21,661 bases of DNA, taken from positions 1 through 21,661 of IMG/VR virus record IMGVR_UViG_3300030107_005582. One strand, 5' to 3'. This DNA is from a virus. The first letter of the stretch is position 1. Every line of letters starts with the position of its first letter. The position numbers and the translations under genes were made by a program. Positions 13,422 through 20,040 of this stretch are shown in pieces. Under the pieces are notes generated by a model. That model ran no database searches, had not been told where the DNA came from, and worked only from the letters and a program-made list of their open reading frames with translations.

Positions 13422-13493
13422 CTATCTAGTGTTTCTTGATAGTAAATTAAACAATAAATATAGTATAATACTTATTGCTATTAATGTTGACAT
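13422..13493 (-). CDS. Possible 23-residue single-span membrane peptide
   Basis: A short frame from ATG to TAG encodes a hydrophobic helix (LIAISIILYLLFNLL) followed by a basic end SRNTR. Its start lies 7 bases after the stop of the preceding gene. The shape, one membrane span with a positive tail, is coherent, and two other small membrane proteins occur in this block. Size alone keeps confidence low. Confidence 0.4.
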   Translation of the reverse strand: MSTLIAISIILYLLFNLLSRNTR

Positions 13494-13500
13494 AATTATA

Positions 13501-13956
13501 TTATATAGCTACTTTGACTCCATTCATAAGAATAAAGTCTTTGCCTTCTACTTGTTTTGTAACAACTTTGGATAACTCGTTAGCAAACTTATCTCCAATT
13601 GTTGTTGTAGAACGCTTAGCTTTTTTAACAGATTTTTTGACGGACTTAAAGCCTTCGACAAATTGTTTTTGCCAAGTCCAATGAACCTTATTAGATTTAA
13701 TCATATCTCTAATAAGATAATTATAATCTTTGAACAAATTACGCTGTTCTTTAAGATATTTTTGCATTTGGCTATTGTGAATAAACTTCTTAGGATTTTT
13801 TCCTAATCGTTCCACAATTAAAGATTTATGATCTATACTAAGTATAATATCAATTTTACCATCTTTAGACATTTGTTTTTCTTTCACAAACTTAAAGTAT
13901 TGTGAGTTTTTGACAGTTAATCTGTCTTGGTACTTCTTCAGCAGGTTGTTTTTCAT
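13501..13956 (-). CDS. 151-residue Lys-rich protein of unknown function
   Basis: A strongly basic protein. It contains DGKIDIILSIDHKSLIVERL (strands), a helix around KYLKEQRNLFKDYNYLIRDM, and a very basic stretch GFKSVKKSVKKAKRSTTT near residues 104-121. DNA or RNA binding through that stretch is plausible but not demonstrated. There is no signal peptide. Codon use is slightly less AT-biased than in the 5-12 kb genes. No family was recognised. Confidence 0.65.
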   Translation of the reverse strand: MKNNLLKKYQDRLTVKNSQYFKFVKEKQMSKDGKIDIILSIDHKSLIVERLGKNPKKFIHNSQMQKYLKEQRNLFKDYNYLIRDMIKSNKVHWTWQKQFVEGFKSVKKSVKKAKRSTTTIGDKFANELSKVVTKQVEGKDFILMNGVKVAI

Positions 13957-13962
13957 TTTTCT

Positions 13963-14328
13963 TTACTTTTTAAGGTTAATAATTAATTGCTGATAACGAA
14001 GAATATTTGAGAATCTCTTATTGTCTTTGATTTTATTAAACCAAATAATAAGCTTCTCTATTCTTGATTCATCCACAGATTTCCCATGGAAACTGTCATT
14101 CTCTATTTCACTAACGAAATAAGGAACAACGGCAGGCACTTTATCTTGCCTATTAGAAGATGCTACAGGAACAGCATTTAATCTCTTCCTTTTCTTCCGT
14201 ATTGTAGGATCAGGCTTATTAGCTTTTCTCCTTTTGTGTTCTGCCACTTCTTTATCTAAAGTGGACTTGATTGATTCTTCCAGATCCCTATCGGGACAAT
14301 AAAGGCTGGTTTTTAATGACTGTGTCAT
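13963..14328 (-). CDS. 121-residue basic protein of unknown function
   Basis: The first half is polar and very basic (EHKRRKANKPDPTIRKKRKR at about 31-50) and probably disordered. The second half is a helix-rich segment with ESRIEKLIIWFNKIKDNKRF. The layout of a basic disordered arm and a helical domain fits a nucleic-acid-associated protein. It starts MTQ, as do two neighbouring genes. No family was recognised. Confidence 0.6.
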   Translation of the reverse strand: MTQSLKTSLYCPDRDLEESIKSTLDKEVAEHKRRKANKPDPTIRKKRKRLNAVPVASSNRQDKVPAVVPYFVSEIENDSFHGKSVDESRIEKLIIWFNKIKDNKRFSNILRYQQLIINLKK

Positions 14329-14332
14329 ATTT

Positions 14333-14452
14333 TTAATTAGGTATAGGGTAGATTATAAATGTTAATATGAACATTATAATTACAGTTAATACCATAGCAG
14401 CTTTAATAATCCATATTGTTAAGTCTACCCATTTCTCTTCTTTATTTCTCAT
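14333..14452 (-). CDS. 39-residue single-span membrane protein
   Basis: This frame lies precisely between two genes, two bases from the upstream TAG stop. A charged N-terminus MRNKEEKWVD is followed by a long hydrophobic span of about 27 residues (including TIWIIKAAMVLTVIIMFILT) and a short end YPIPN. It resembles small phage envelope or lysis-accessory proteins in shape only. The neat spacing supports it. Confidence 0.55.
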   Translation of the reverse strand: MRNKEEKWVDLTIWIIKAAMVLTVIIMFILTFIIYPIPN

Positions 14453-14454
14453 AA

Positions 14455-14829
14455 CTAAAATGTTGGTTTGTTAATTATAATACGAGTAATATCTTTTCCA
14501 TTAAACTCAAATGTTTTGTCACCACTATGTGTCCAAAAGTATTCGAGTATACCATCTATACGATAAACTTCAATCTTTCTTCGTTTAATCAATATAGATT
14601 TGACCTTGCTATGATTATCATAAAGATCTACAACAAGAACTTCGTTAGGTTTAATACCAAACTCTTTGTCTTGTAGTTTTTCGTCTACTAAAACAGTATC
14701 TATTTTTCCTGAATAGTAGTCGAAATAGAATGTTCCTTTGCCGCTAATCATTACACAATTAGTATCTTGTGCTAGATTTGTAAAATACATAAGCATTAGA
14801 ATTGATGTTAATTTAATCACTCTTTTCAT
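14455..14829 (-). CDS. Probable exported protein with signal peptide
   Basis: The 124-residue protein begins with a basic n-region MKRVIK and a hydrophobic core SILMLMYF, followed by TNLA and Q. Cleavage between Ala 20 and Gln 21 would fit Bacteroidota signal peptides, which often leave Gln at the mature N-terminus. The mature part is beta-rich (GTFYFDYYSGKIDTVLV, NEVLVVDLYD) with one Cys. It would act in the periplasm of the infected host, perhaps in superinfection exclusion or envelope remodelling; this is inference. Exported proteins are uncommon in a block of cytoplasmic phage genes. The gene ends in TAG. Confidence 0.65.
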   Translation of the reverse strand: MKRVIKLTSILMLMYFTNLAQDTNCVMISGKGTFYFDYYSGKIDTVLVDEKLQDKEFGIKPNEVLVVDLYDNHSKVKSILIKRRKIEVYRIDGILEYFWTHSGDKTFEFNGKDITRIIINKPTF

Positions 14830-14905
14830 AATATTTCCACACTCACCGTAGTGGATTCTCGGGTTCTTGGTTAATAATTAATTTACTTTACATCTAATAA
14901 TAACT

Positions 14906-15301
14906 TTACAGTTTTTTAATTAGATTAAATGACTTGCTTAGTTTTGATAATGTTGTTCCATCTATAGGAGATTTCTCAGCTAATGCAATGTAATAGCATT
15001 TTGAGAGTTTGGACTTAAATAGTCCTGCATCATACCCTAGATTATCAGTAACATACATCAATGTAGAATAAGATTTTATCTTACCCAACGGTTGTACAGA
15101 CTGTAAGCGAGTCTTTATATCCTCACTAAAATACACATCAACTTCACGATAATCAAGCATTGCGCCTGTTTTCATAAAGTATTCTGTGAGATTAACATCT
15201 GTACCTTGAATGCGTATAGAATGACCTAAACAGCCAATTCTATCCTCTCTAATTGTAGTATCTACTCTACCCTTAGAAAGCTTTTTAATGATTTGTGTCA
15301 T
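14906..15301 (-). CDS. 131-residue protein of unknown function
   Basis: A soluble alpha/beta protein with IREDRIGCLGHSIRIQGTDV near the N-terminus, DYREVDVYFSEDIKTRLQSV in the middle, and YYIALAEKSPIDGTTLSKLS near the end. Three Cys residues are present without a metal-binding pattern. Composition is more balanced than in the very AT-biased neighbours. No family was recognised. Confidence 0.6.
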   Translation of the reverse strand: MTQIIKKLSKGRVDTTIREDRIGCLGHSIRIQGTDVNLTEYFMKTGAMLDYREVDVYFSEDIKTRLQSVQPLGKIKSYSTLMYVTDNLGYDAGLFKSKLSKCYYIALAEKSPIDGTTLSKLSKSFNLIKKL

Positions 15302-15327
15302 TACTCTTGGTTTTTGTTAATACTCAG

Positions 15328-15528
15328 TTAATTGTTTTTTTCTCTAATCATAGCTCTACAAGCTATTAGTTTATCTTGTTCTTTTAATTCTCGCCTTTCT
15401 TTATCAGCTTCTTCCAATGTTCTTAACATAGGAATAGCTTTAATAGCTTGAATTACATCTTTAGATAGAAGCTTAAAGTACACTTTAGTTCTATGTCCAT
15501 CATCTATTCTACTTATTCTATTTAACAT
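15328..15528 (-). CDS. 66-residue charged protein of unknown function
   Basis: The N-terminal half (MLNRISRIDDGHRTKVYFKL) is strand-forming and basic. The second half is a long charged helix (LEEADKERRELKEQDKLIAC). No membrane segment or signal. It lies downstream of an AT-rich stretch with inverted repeats and may be the first gene of a short transcript. No family was recognised. Confidence 0.55.
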   Translation of the reverse strand: MLNRISRIDDGHRTKVYFKLLSKDVIQAIKAIPMLRTLEEADKERRELKEQDKLIACRAMIREKNN

Positions 15529-15533
15529 AATTA

Positions 15534-15758
15534 TTATTTTTGGTTAATTACTTGACTTTCTCGGATAAATTGTATAACTTCGCACTCTCTTTTATTAATT
15601 GTATAAATACATAAGACAGTTAATAACTTATAATTAATAGTTATTATTTTTAATAAATGCTTAATAATCAAGCACTTAAGTATAAATAGTACACTAAAAA
15701 CAGTAAAATACACAGTTTTATTAGGTGTTGATACTGTATGACATTTCAATACAGGCAT
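15534..15758 (-). CDS. Doubtful 74-codon frame in an AT-rich segment
   Basis: The frame begins one base after the preceding stop, but the protein looks unlike its neighbours. It is dominated by Ile, Leu, Lys, Val, Thr and Cys in no clear pattern, as expected of translated AT-rich non-coding DNA. The DNA beneath it holds two inverted repeats. A regulatory spacer is at least as likely as a gene. If real it would be a small hydrophobic protein with a possible span at residues 16-35. Confidence 0.3.
   Translation of the reverse strand: MPVLKCHTVSTPNKTVYFTVFSVLFILKCLIIKHLLKIITINYKLLTVLCIYTINKRECEVIQFIRESQVINQK
15621..15674. repeat. Two adjacent AT-rich inverted repeats
   Basis: TAATAACT and AGTTATTA form an 8-bp perfect stem with a 10-nt loop. 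Eleven bases further on, TGCTT and AAGCA form a 5-bp stem with a 7-nt loop. No T-run makes either a clear terminator. They could be operator sites or chance in AT-rich DNA. Confidence 0.35.
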
Positions 15759-15759
15759 A

Positions 15760-15951
15760 CTATATTTTAGACAATACCTCTAGTTTTTTAGATAATACAT
15801 CTAGGTTTTTGCAAATTGTTTCGTGATGACTCTTAACATCTTCAAAATGTTTATCTAATTGATCTAATTGATAGAAATATATCGCTTCCTGCATTTCATA
15901 CAGCCACAACAGATAGTCTTTAACAGCTTCGATGTTTACTTGATAGTTCAT
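15760..15951 (-). CDS. 63-residue coiled-coil protein of unknown function
   Basis: Nearly the whole protein is predicted helix. The C-terminal 25 residues have heptad spacing with repeated LSKKLEVLSK-like units (NLDVLSKKLEVLSKI). The N-terminus includes VKDYLLWLYEMQEAIYFYQL. It could self-assemble or bind another small phage protein. It stops at TAG. It is the first protein gene after the tRNA-like gene, with a 22-nt gap. Confidence 0.6.
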   Translation of the reverse strand: MNYQVNIEAVKDYLLWLYEMQEAIYFYQLDQLDKHFEDVKSHHETICKNLDVLSKKLEVLSKI

Positions 15952-15973
15952 GATTTATAGGATTGGTTAATAG

Positions 15974-16062
15974 CTCCCCCGATAGGATTCGAACCTACTT
16001 GGTACGACTCAACGCCAGGCCCATTGCCTGCTAGTACCTTATCCATATTACACTTGGGGAGA
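15974..16062 (-). tRNA. tRNA-like gene, anticodon not assignable
   Basis: The T arm is canonical: stem GTAGG/CCTAT around TTCGAAT. The acceptor stem TCTCCCC/CGGGGGA pairs at six of seven positions (the seventh is C-C), with G as discriminator and no encoded CCA. A D arm GTGT/GTAC can form with GU pairs and a 12-nt loop containing GG. The total of 89 nt implies a long variable region, as in Leu, Ser or Tyr tRNAs. The anticodon stem CAGG/CCTG encloses CAATGGG, which has A where U33 belongs, and position 8 is A instead of U. It may therefore be degenerate, unusual or misfolded in my reading. The gene lies inside the minus-strand transcript between two protein genes. Confidence 0.6.
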
Positions 16063-16078
16063 CACTAATGTTAATTAG

Positions 16079-16312
16079 TTACGCTCTGTTTACAGAAGGA
16101 AGGAATGATACCGCTTCATGTACAACGTGTGCACATAGTCCAACAACAGCACCAGTAGCAATACCAGTAGACTGGATGATACTATCACTTTTCGCAACAG
16201 CTTTCGTTCCAGCTTTGTAACCTTTGTTGAAGGCAGCTTTCCTCTCTTCGCCAGCAGCTTTTAGTTTGTCTAGATTAGACACGACCTTAGCTTTTACTTT
16301 GTCTTTGTTCAT
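16079..16312 (-). CDS. 77-residue Ala-rich protein, first gene of the minus-strand block
   Basis: The N-terminal half is a charged Lys/Ala helix (DKLKAAGEERKAAFNKGYKA). The C-terminal half includes a Gly/Ala/Val-rich hydrophobic stretch SIIQSTGIATGAVVGLCAHV followed by VHEAVSFLP, which could insert in a membrane or pack as a small hydrophobic core. Base use is richer in GC than the neighbours (many GCT/GCA and AAG codons), a common sign of high expression. Being first after the divergent control region, it may be an abundant early protein. No family was recognised. Confidence 0.65.
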   Translation of the reverse strand: MNKDKVKAKVVSNLDKLKAAGEERKAAFNKGYKAGTKAVAKSDSIIQSTGIATGAVVGLCAHVVHEAVSFLPSVNRA

Positions 16313-16357
16313 GGCTTAAGATTTAATGGTTAATAATTCTAGTTAATAATCTTGCTT

Positions 16358-16427
16358 CAAAAACTCCCAGGGCCACTCAAAATTCTTGATGTGGGCGGGG
16401 AGGTATGGCATAGAGTATCACTCCCTC
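16358..16427 (-). promoter_or_regulatory. Attenuator-like leader of the minus-strand block
   Basis: On the minus strand, CTCCC and CCAC pair with GTGG and GGGAG, TCAA/TTGA extends the inner stem, and TTTTTG follows, as in an intrinsic terminator. Upstream lies GAGGGAG, whose GGGAG could instead pair with the same CTCCC and free the terminator's 3' half. A further small stem GAGT/ACTC lies between them. The element precedes the first gene by about 45 nt. The plus strand has no T-run after the hairpin, so it points one way. Regulation by competing structures is inferred. Confidence 0.5.
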
Positions 16428-16449
16428 AAAAAAAAATAAAAAATTTTTA

Positions 16450-16457
16450 TATCTTTG
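16450..16457 (+). promoter_or_regulatory. -7 box in front of the packaging genes
   Basis: TATCTTTG fits TAnnTTTG exactly and is followed by CATT and the ATG of the first plus-strand gene. Upstream is a run of A residues instead of a TTTG -33 box. Transcription starting 6-8 bases later would begin at or just after that ATG, so the first mRNA would be leaderless or use the second ATG. Confidence 0.55.
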
Positions 16458-16461
16458 CATT

Positions 16462-16695
16462 ATGAGTATGAAAGGTCTTTCTAAAGTAATAAGTTCTGAA
16501 AACGGAAAAATATATTGCTTTTTCAATGGAACATATAAGGTTATTCGTGAGTATGAAAGCTTAATGAGGTTGATTAAAGATGAGGATAGTATGTATAGTA
16601 ATCTTATAAGTAGCGGATTCCAGATCAAAAAAAGGAGTTTGTATTTAGATGATGGCCCCAAATTTATTTTGGAAGTGGACTTAAATTACAGATAA
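16462..16695 (+). CDS. 77-residue protein, first gene of the plus-strand module
   Basis: Short soluble protein with SKVISSENGKIYCFFNGTYK at 7-26 and a helix EYESLMRLIKDEDSMYSNLI. It ends in a beta-prone part, FILEVDLNYR. ATG codons occur at residues 1 and 3; the -7 box lies so close that the second (MKGLSK) may be the true start. A long frame on the opposite strand is a shadow, since this one has coherent composition and its own promoter box. No family was recognised. Confidence 0.6.
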   Translation: MSMKGLSKVISSENGKIYCFFNGTYKVIREYESLMRLIKDEDSMYSNLISSGFQIKKRSLYLDDGPKFILEVDLNYR

Positions 16696-16701
16696 AAATA
16701 C

Positions 16702-16709
16702 TAACTTTG
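16702..16709 (+). promoter_or_regulatory. -7 box before the 176-residue gene
   Basis: TAACTTTG fits TAnnTTTG and lies 20 bases before the next ATG, leaving a leader of about 14 nt. No TTTG occurs at the preferred distance upstream. It would give the main head genes a transcript separate from the first small gene. Confidence 0.45.
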
Positions 16710-16729
16710 TAAATTAATTTTCTAAATTA

Positions 16730-17260
16730 ATGTACCTACTAAAGATAAATAGGAAGGGAGATATATATAAAGATGATGATGGGGCGATGGGAGTGCCAGA
16801 GTTCGCAGCCCTACTCAACGCAGAAAAACTCGGGCCTACGGCCCTTAAGTGGGTGGCTCTTATATATGATTATGATTCACCATATAGAAACTTTACTGAA
16901 AGAGATAGAATAAGATCTGTTTCTCAGGATTTGTATAAAACAGCTAACTGGAAAGAGAAAGATAGAGTAGAAGTACAATTGGCTGTTGCTAAATATAGAG
17001 AGTTGCAATTTGATCCGTTAGATGAACAATTAGCAGCTTTTAATAATAAAATAGACCAATTTACAGAGTTTATGAATAATATGAAGGTAGATGAAGATAG
17101 TGCAGAAAGTTTACAAAAGATAATGATAGGTATAGAAAAAATATTAAAAACTAGACAATCATTATTAGACGCTATAGAAAGAAGAGGTGAAAGGAAAAAA
17201 ATAGTAGGAGGCAAAGGAATGTCTCTCTTAGAACAAAGATTAGATATTAAAAATACTTAA
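16730..17260 (+). CDS. Pre-terminase protein, candidate small terminase subunit
   Basis: The 176-residue protein has an N-terminal part with INRKGDIYKDDDGAMGVPEF, a helical region LGPTALKWVALIYDYDSPYR, and a long charged helical C-terminal half (DEQLAAFNNKIDQFTEFMNN, ESLQKIMIGIEKILKTRQSL). Its length, helix content and place two genes before the large terminase make a small-terminase role possible. However, no DNA-binding motif of known TerS families is clear, so this is inference from context. It could instead be a structural or assembly protein. The next gene follows after two bases. Confidence 0.65.
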   Translation: MYLLKINRKGDIYKDDDGAMGVPEFAALLNAEKLGPTALKWVALIYDYDSPYRNFTERDRIRSVSQDLYKTANWKEKDRVEVQLAVAKYRELQFDPLDEQLAAFNNKIDQFTEFMNNMKVDEDSAESLQKIMIGIEKILKTRQSLLDAIERRGERKKIVGGKGMSLLEQRLDIKNT

Positions 17261-17262
17261 TT

Positions 17263-17988
17263 ATGTTAAACGATAAAGACAAAGCAAAAAAAAGAAAGAA
17301 AAAAGCAGAAAAATTCAAACAATATCTGACTGATGCAGAAATAGCTGATGCTCTTAAAAGAAATATGACAGAAAAAGAGTACTGGAAAAATGTATTAAAA
17401 AGAGAACCTTCCTTGACTCCTCAGAGCGAGTTGGAGAAAACAGAATTTAAATATGGTGGTAAATCATCAAAGAAAATGACTATGTATAATTTAGGCGGTA
17501 ATACACCGTCTAATCTTGTTATACAACAACAGATTAAAGAACAAGAAGAAGCTGAGGCTAGAAAAGGGGAAGCAGAAAAACAAGCGTGGGAAATGACGCA
17601 AATGAAAAAGCGACAAGAATGGAGAAGATTAAATCCAGGTAAACTATATTATCCTACAGATCATTATGCGGAAGGTGGCAAAACAGATCCTACAAAAAAA
17701 GAAAGAACAAAGTTGCAAAGCTGGTATGATAAGCTAGGAGAGTGGGATGAAAAAACAAAAAAGTGGATACAAAGTACAGGTACTTATCAAGGGTTAAAAA
17801 AAGATATTAAAGCATTTCAAAAAAACAATCCTCTTAAAAGAAAATTTATTGAGTATCAAAAAAGAAAACAGGAAGCAGAAGCTCAAAAGCAAAAAAATTA
17901 TAAGAAATTTCTAGAAAAATATCAAAAAGATAACCCTGGTAAAGAACCAATATTAAAATTTTTAGGAGGCGGCTATTATAAAAGATAA
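17263..17988 (+). CDS. Lys-rich protein with repeated Gly-Gly motifs
   Basis: The 241-residue protein is extremely rich in Lys, Glu and Gln and largely helical or disordered. Four Gly-Gly motifs preceded by aromatic or aliphatic residues punctuate it: KYGGK at 63-67, YNLGGN at 75-80, YAEGGK at 135-140 and KFLGGGYY at 232-239. From memory, crAss-like and other Bacteroidota phage virion proteins carry similar x-GG punctuation; this needs checking. Helical stretches such as EQEEAEARKGEAEKQAWEMT are charged in a heptad-like manner. It is probably a virion or assembly-associated protein, given its place between the candidate small terminase and the large terminase. No enzymatic domain was recognised. 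Confidence 0.65.
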   Translation: MLNDKDKAKKRKKKAEKFKQYLTDAEIADALKRNMTEKEYWKNVLKREPSLTPQSELEKTEFKYGGKSSKKMTMYNLGGNTPSNLVIQQQIKEQEEAEARKGEAEKQAWEMTQMKKRQEWRRLNPGKLYYPTDHYAEGGKTDPTKKERTKLQSWYDKLGEWDEKTKKWIQSTGTYQGLKKDIKAFQKNNPLKRKFIEYQKRKQEAEAQKQKNYKKFLEKYQKDNPGKEPILKFLGGGYYKR

Positions 17989-18000
17989 TATAAGGTAATA

Positions 18001-18219
18001 ATGGCTAATAATCAAAAATCAAGAACTTCTGAATATAGAGCGGTACAAAGATTATTATCTCAGTATGCTGCTGCTTATGAATCTGGTGAATATGAAAAAG
18101 CTAGACAGATTGCTATTGACGCAAAACAAAAGTATGATGTAGATTTAAAAACTATGTATAATGAAAAGTTTAAGGATAAGTATGGTGCAAAAAATAAAAA
18201 TACAATAGTTTATGAGTAA
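18001..18219 (+). CDS. 72-residue helical protein before the large terminase
   Basis: A short basic protein with helices EYRAVQRLLSQYAAAYESGE and YEKARQIAIDAKQKYDVD. The AYESGEYEKARQIAI segment resembles one tetratricopeptide-like hairpin. The gene ends 8 bases inside the large terminase gene, so translation is probably coupled. It could be a terminase partner, which would be another possible position for a small subunit. No family was recognised. Confidence 0.65.
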   Translation: MANNQKSRTSEYRAVQRLLSQYAAAYESGEYEKARQIAIDAKQKYDVDLKTMYNEKFKDKYGAKNKNTIVYE

Positions 18220-20029
18220 GATTAAGGTTGATCCACAAAGGTATCGTCCTATTGCTATAAATGGACATCCTGATTTAAACCATGAGTCTATCGGCTATCA
18301 AGAATATTGGGCTAAAGAAATAGACAGATGTATTAATGGATTTAGACCAAAAGGAATGAAAAAAATTTCTGGTAAGTACTATTTCTACTTAAACTACTAC
18401 AATATACTTGGTAATGACGGAACAAAGGGTAATCGTAAGACTTTGATTAAGCCTTGGTATAGAGATATGGATCATGAGTATTTTGATTGCTTTGAAAGAT
18501 GTAAAGACGAGGGTAAAGGAATGATTATTATAAAAGCAAGGGATAAGGGCTTCTCTTATATGAACTCTGGATTGCTAGCTCACGAATATACATTTTATCC
18601 ACATTCAGAAGTTGGTATTGCTGCAGGACTACAATTAACTGCTGATGCATTCTTCGATAAAACTAAAAAAGGATTAAATGCAATACATCCTAATTTCAAG
18701 CATTCTCTATTAAAAGATTCTGATGGGATATTACGATCTGGTTATAAGCAAAAAAATAAAGATGGTAAATGGGAAGTTAGTGGATATCAGTCTGCTATAT
18801 TTTGTAGAACAATGGATAATCCAGAAGTTTATAAAGGTGAACGTTTAGGTATTATGATATTTGAGGAGGCTGGAGAGTTTAAGCATTTGCTTAATGCATA
18901 TATGTCATCTAAAGCCTGTTTTATGGATGGTAATACTCAATTTGGCGTTCCTGTTATTGGAGGTACAGGTGGTGATATATCTAAAGCTTCTAAAGATTTT
19001 ATGGAAATGTATTATAATGCTGATGCTTATAATTTAATTCCTACATTTATTCCAGCATCTAAAGTCTATTATGGATTTTTTGATGTTAAGACAGGTAAGT
19101 CTGATTGTATGGGTGCTGAAAAGCATCTTATTGAAGAAAGAAAACAAGTGTCTAAATCTGGAGATAGCAAAGCATATAATTTACATTTACAGAATTACCC
19201 ATTAACAGAGGAAGAAGCATTTTTAAATACTCATGGAACTAGGTTTGATATTGATTTATTAAACTCTCAAAGATCTAGAATATTATCATCTAAGTATTAT
19301 ACTCAACAAATACAAAGAGGTTATTTACATTGGGAATTTACTCAAGACGGAAGAGAGATGGTTAGATGGGAGCCTCATCCAACTGGACCGTATAAAATAT
19401 TATCACATCCAATGCCTGAATATAAAGGTTTAGATATAGGCGGTGTTGATAGTTACGATCAAGATCAGGCTGGAGCTTCTGACTCAGAAGGATCTGCTAT
19501 GATATACAGAAGATTTTTAAATACAGATATTCCTTCTGATTATATTGTTGCTGAATATACTGATCGTCCTAAGAAAAAAGAAGACTTTTGGGACGGTTGT
19601 TTAAAACTTGCTGTATATTATAATGCAAAAATGCTTGTAGAGTATACAAAAATAGGTATTTTAGATTATTTTAAGAGAATGAATTCGTTACAGTTCTTAA
19701 AAGAAAAGCCTGAATCTGCACATAATCCAGGAACAAGAACAAGAAATAGATATGGGGTACATATGAATAAACAAGTAAAAGCATTAATGGAAGATCATAT
19801 AGATGATTACATTAGAGAAAGCGTAGAAGATATATGGTATTTAGATTTAATAGACGAATTATCTTATTACGGATCGAGAAATACAGATAGGGTAATTGCT
19901 TTTGGATTATGCTTGTTACATAATATAGATAATTATAGATATAAAGTATCGGAAAACGAAGAAATAAAAGATATTGGCTTTAAATATTACCAGATGGGTG
20001 ATCATGGAGTGCCTATAGAAATAGAATAA
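18212..20029 (+). CDS. terL: Large terminase subunit (packaging ATPase-nuclease)
   Basis: At 605 residues this has the size and layout of a crAss-like TerL. The ATPase part shows a degenerate P-loop KARDKGFSYMNS at 108-119, Walker B LGIMIFEEAGEF at 212-223 with catalytic Glu after hydrophobic strands, and the coupling motif VIGGTGGD at 248-255. The RNase-H-like nuclease follows with Asp in GLDIGGVDSYDQD at 406-418, Glu in MLVEYT at 474-479, and a late acidic segment DLIDELSYYGSRNTDRVIAF. It pumps DNA into the prohead and cuts concatemers. The portal gene follows 11 bases downstream. The Lys usually following Gly in the P-loop is replaced by Phe. Confidence 0.93.
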   Translation: MSKIKVDPQRYRPIAINGHPDLNHESIGYQEYWAKEIDRCINGFRPKGMKKISGKYYFYLNYYNILGNDGTKGNRKTLIKPWYRDMDHEYFDCFERCKDEGKGMIIIKARDKGFSYMNSGLLAHEYTFYPHSEVGIAAGLQLTADAFFDKTKKGLNAIHPNFKHSLLKDSDGILRSGYKQKNKDGKWEVSGYQSAIFCRTMDNPEVYKGERLGIMIFEEAGEFKHLLNAYMSSKACFMDGNTQFGVPVIGGTGGDISKASKDFMEMYYNADAYNLIPTFIPASKVYYGFFDVKTGKSDCMGAEKHLIEERKQVSKSGDSKAYNLHLQNYPLTEEEAFLNTHGTRFDIDLLNSQRSRILSSKYYTQQIQRGYLHWEFTQDGREMVRWEPHPTGPYKILSHPMPEYKGLDIGGVDSYDQDQAGASDSEGSAMIYRRFLNTDIPSDYIVAEYTDRPKKKEDFWDGCLKLAVYYNAKMLVEYTKIGILDYFKRMNSLQFLKEKPESAHNPGTRTRNRYGVHMNKQVKALMEDHIDDYIRESVEDIWYLDLIDELSYYGSRNTDRVIAFGLCLLHNIDNYRYKVSENEEIKDIGFKYYQMGDHGVPIEIE

Positions 20030-20040
20030 AAAACTTAATA

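Noticed and set aside
16377-16661. 94-codon minus-strand frame across the divergent control region
   Set aside because: It is antisense to the first plus-strand gene, runs through the -7 box and hairpin, and has a non-protein-like hydrophobic composition.
16924-17214. 96-codon minus-strand frame
   Set aside because: It is the complement of the charged helical 176-residue protein; Ile/Leu/Ser/Asn richness is the expected shadow pattern.
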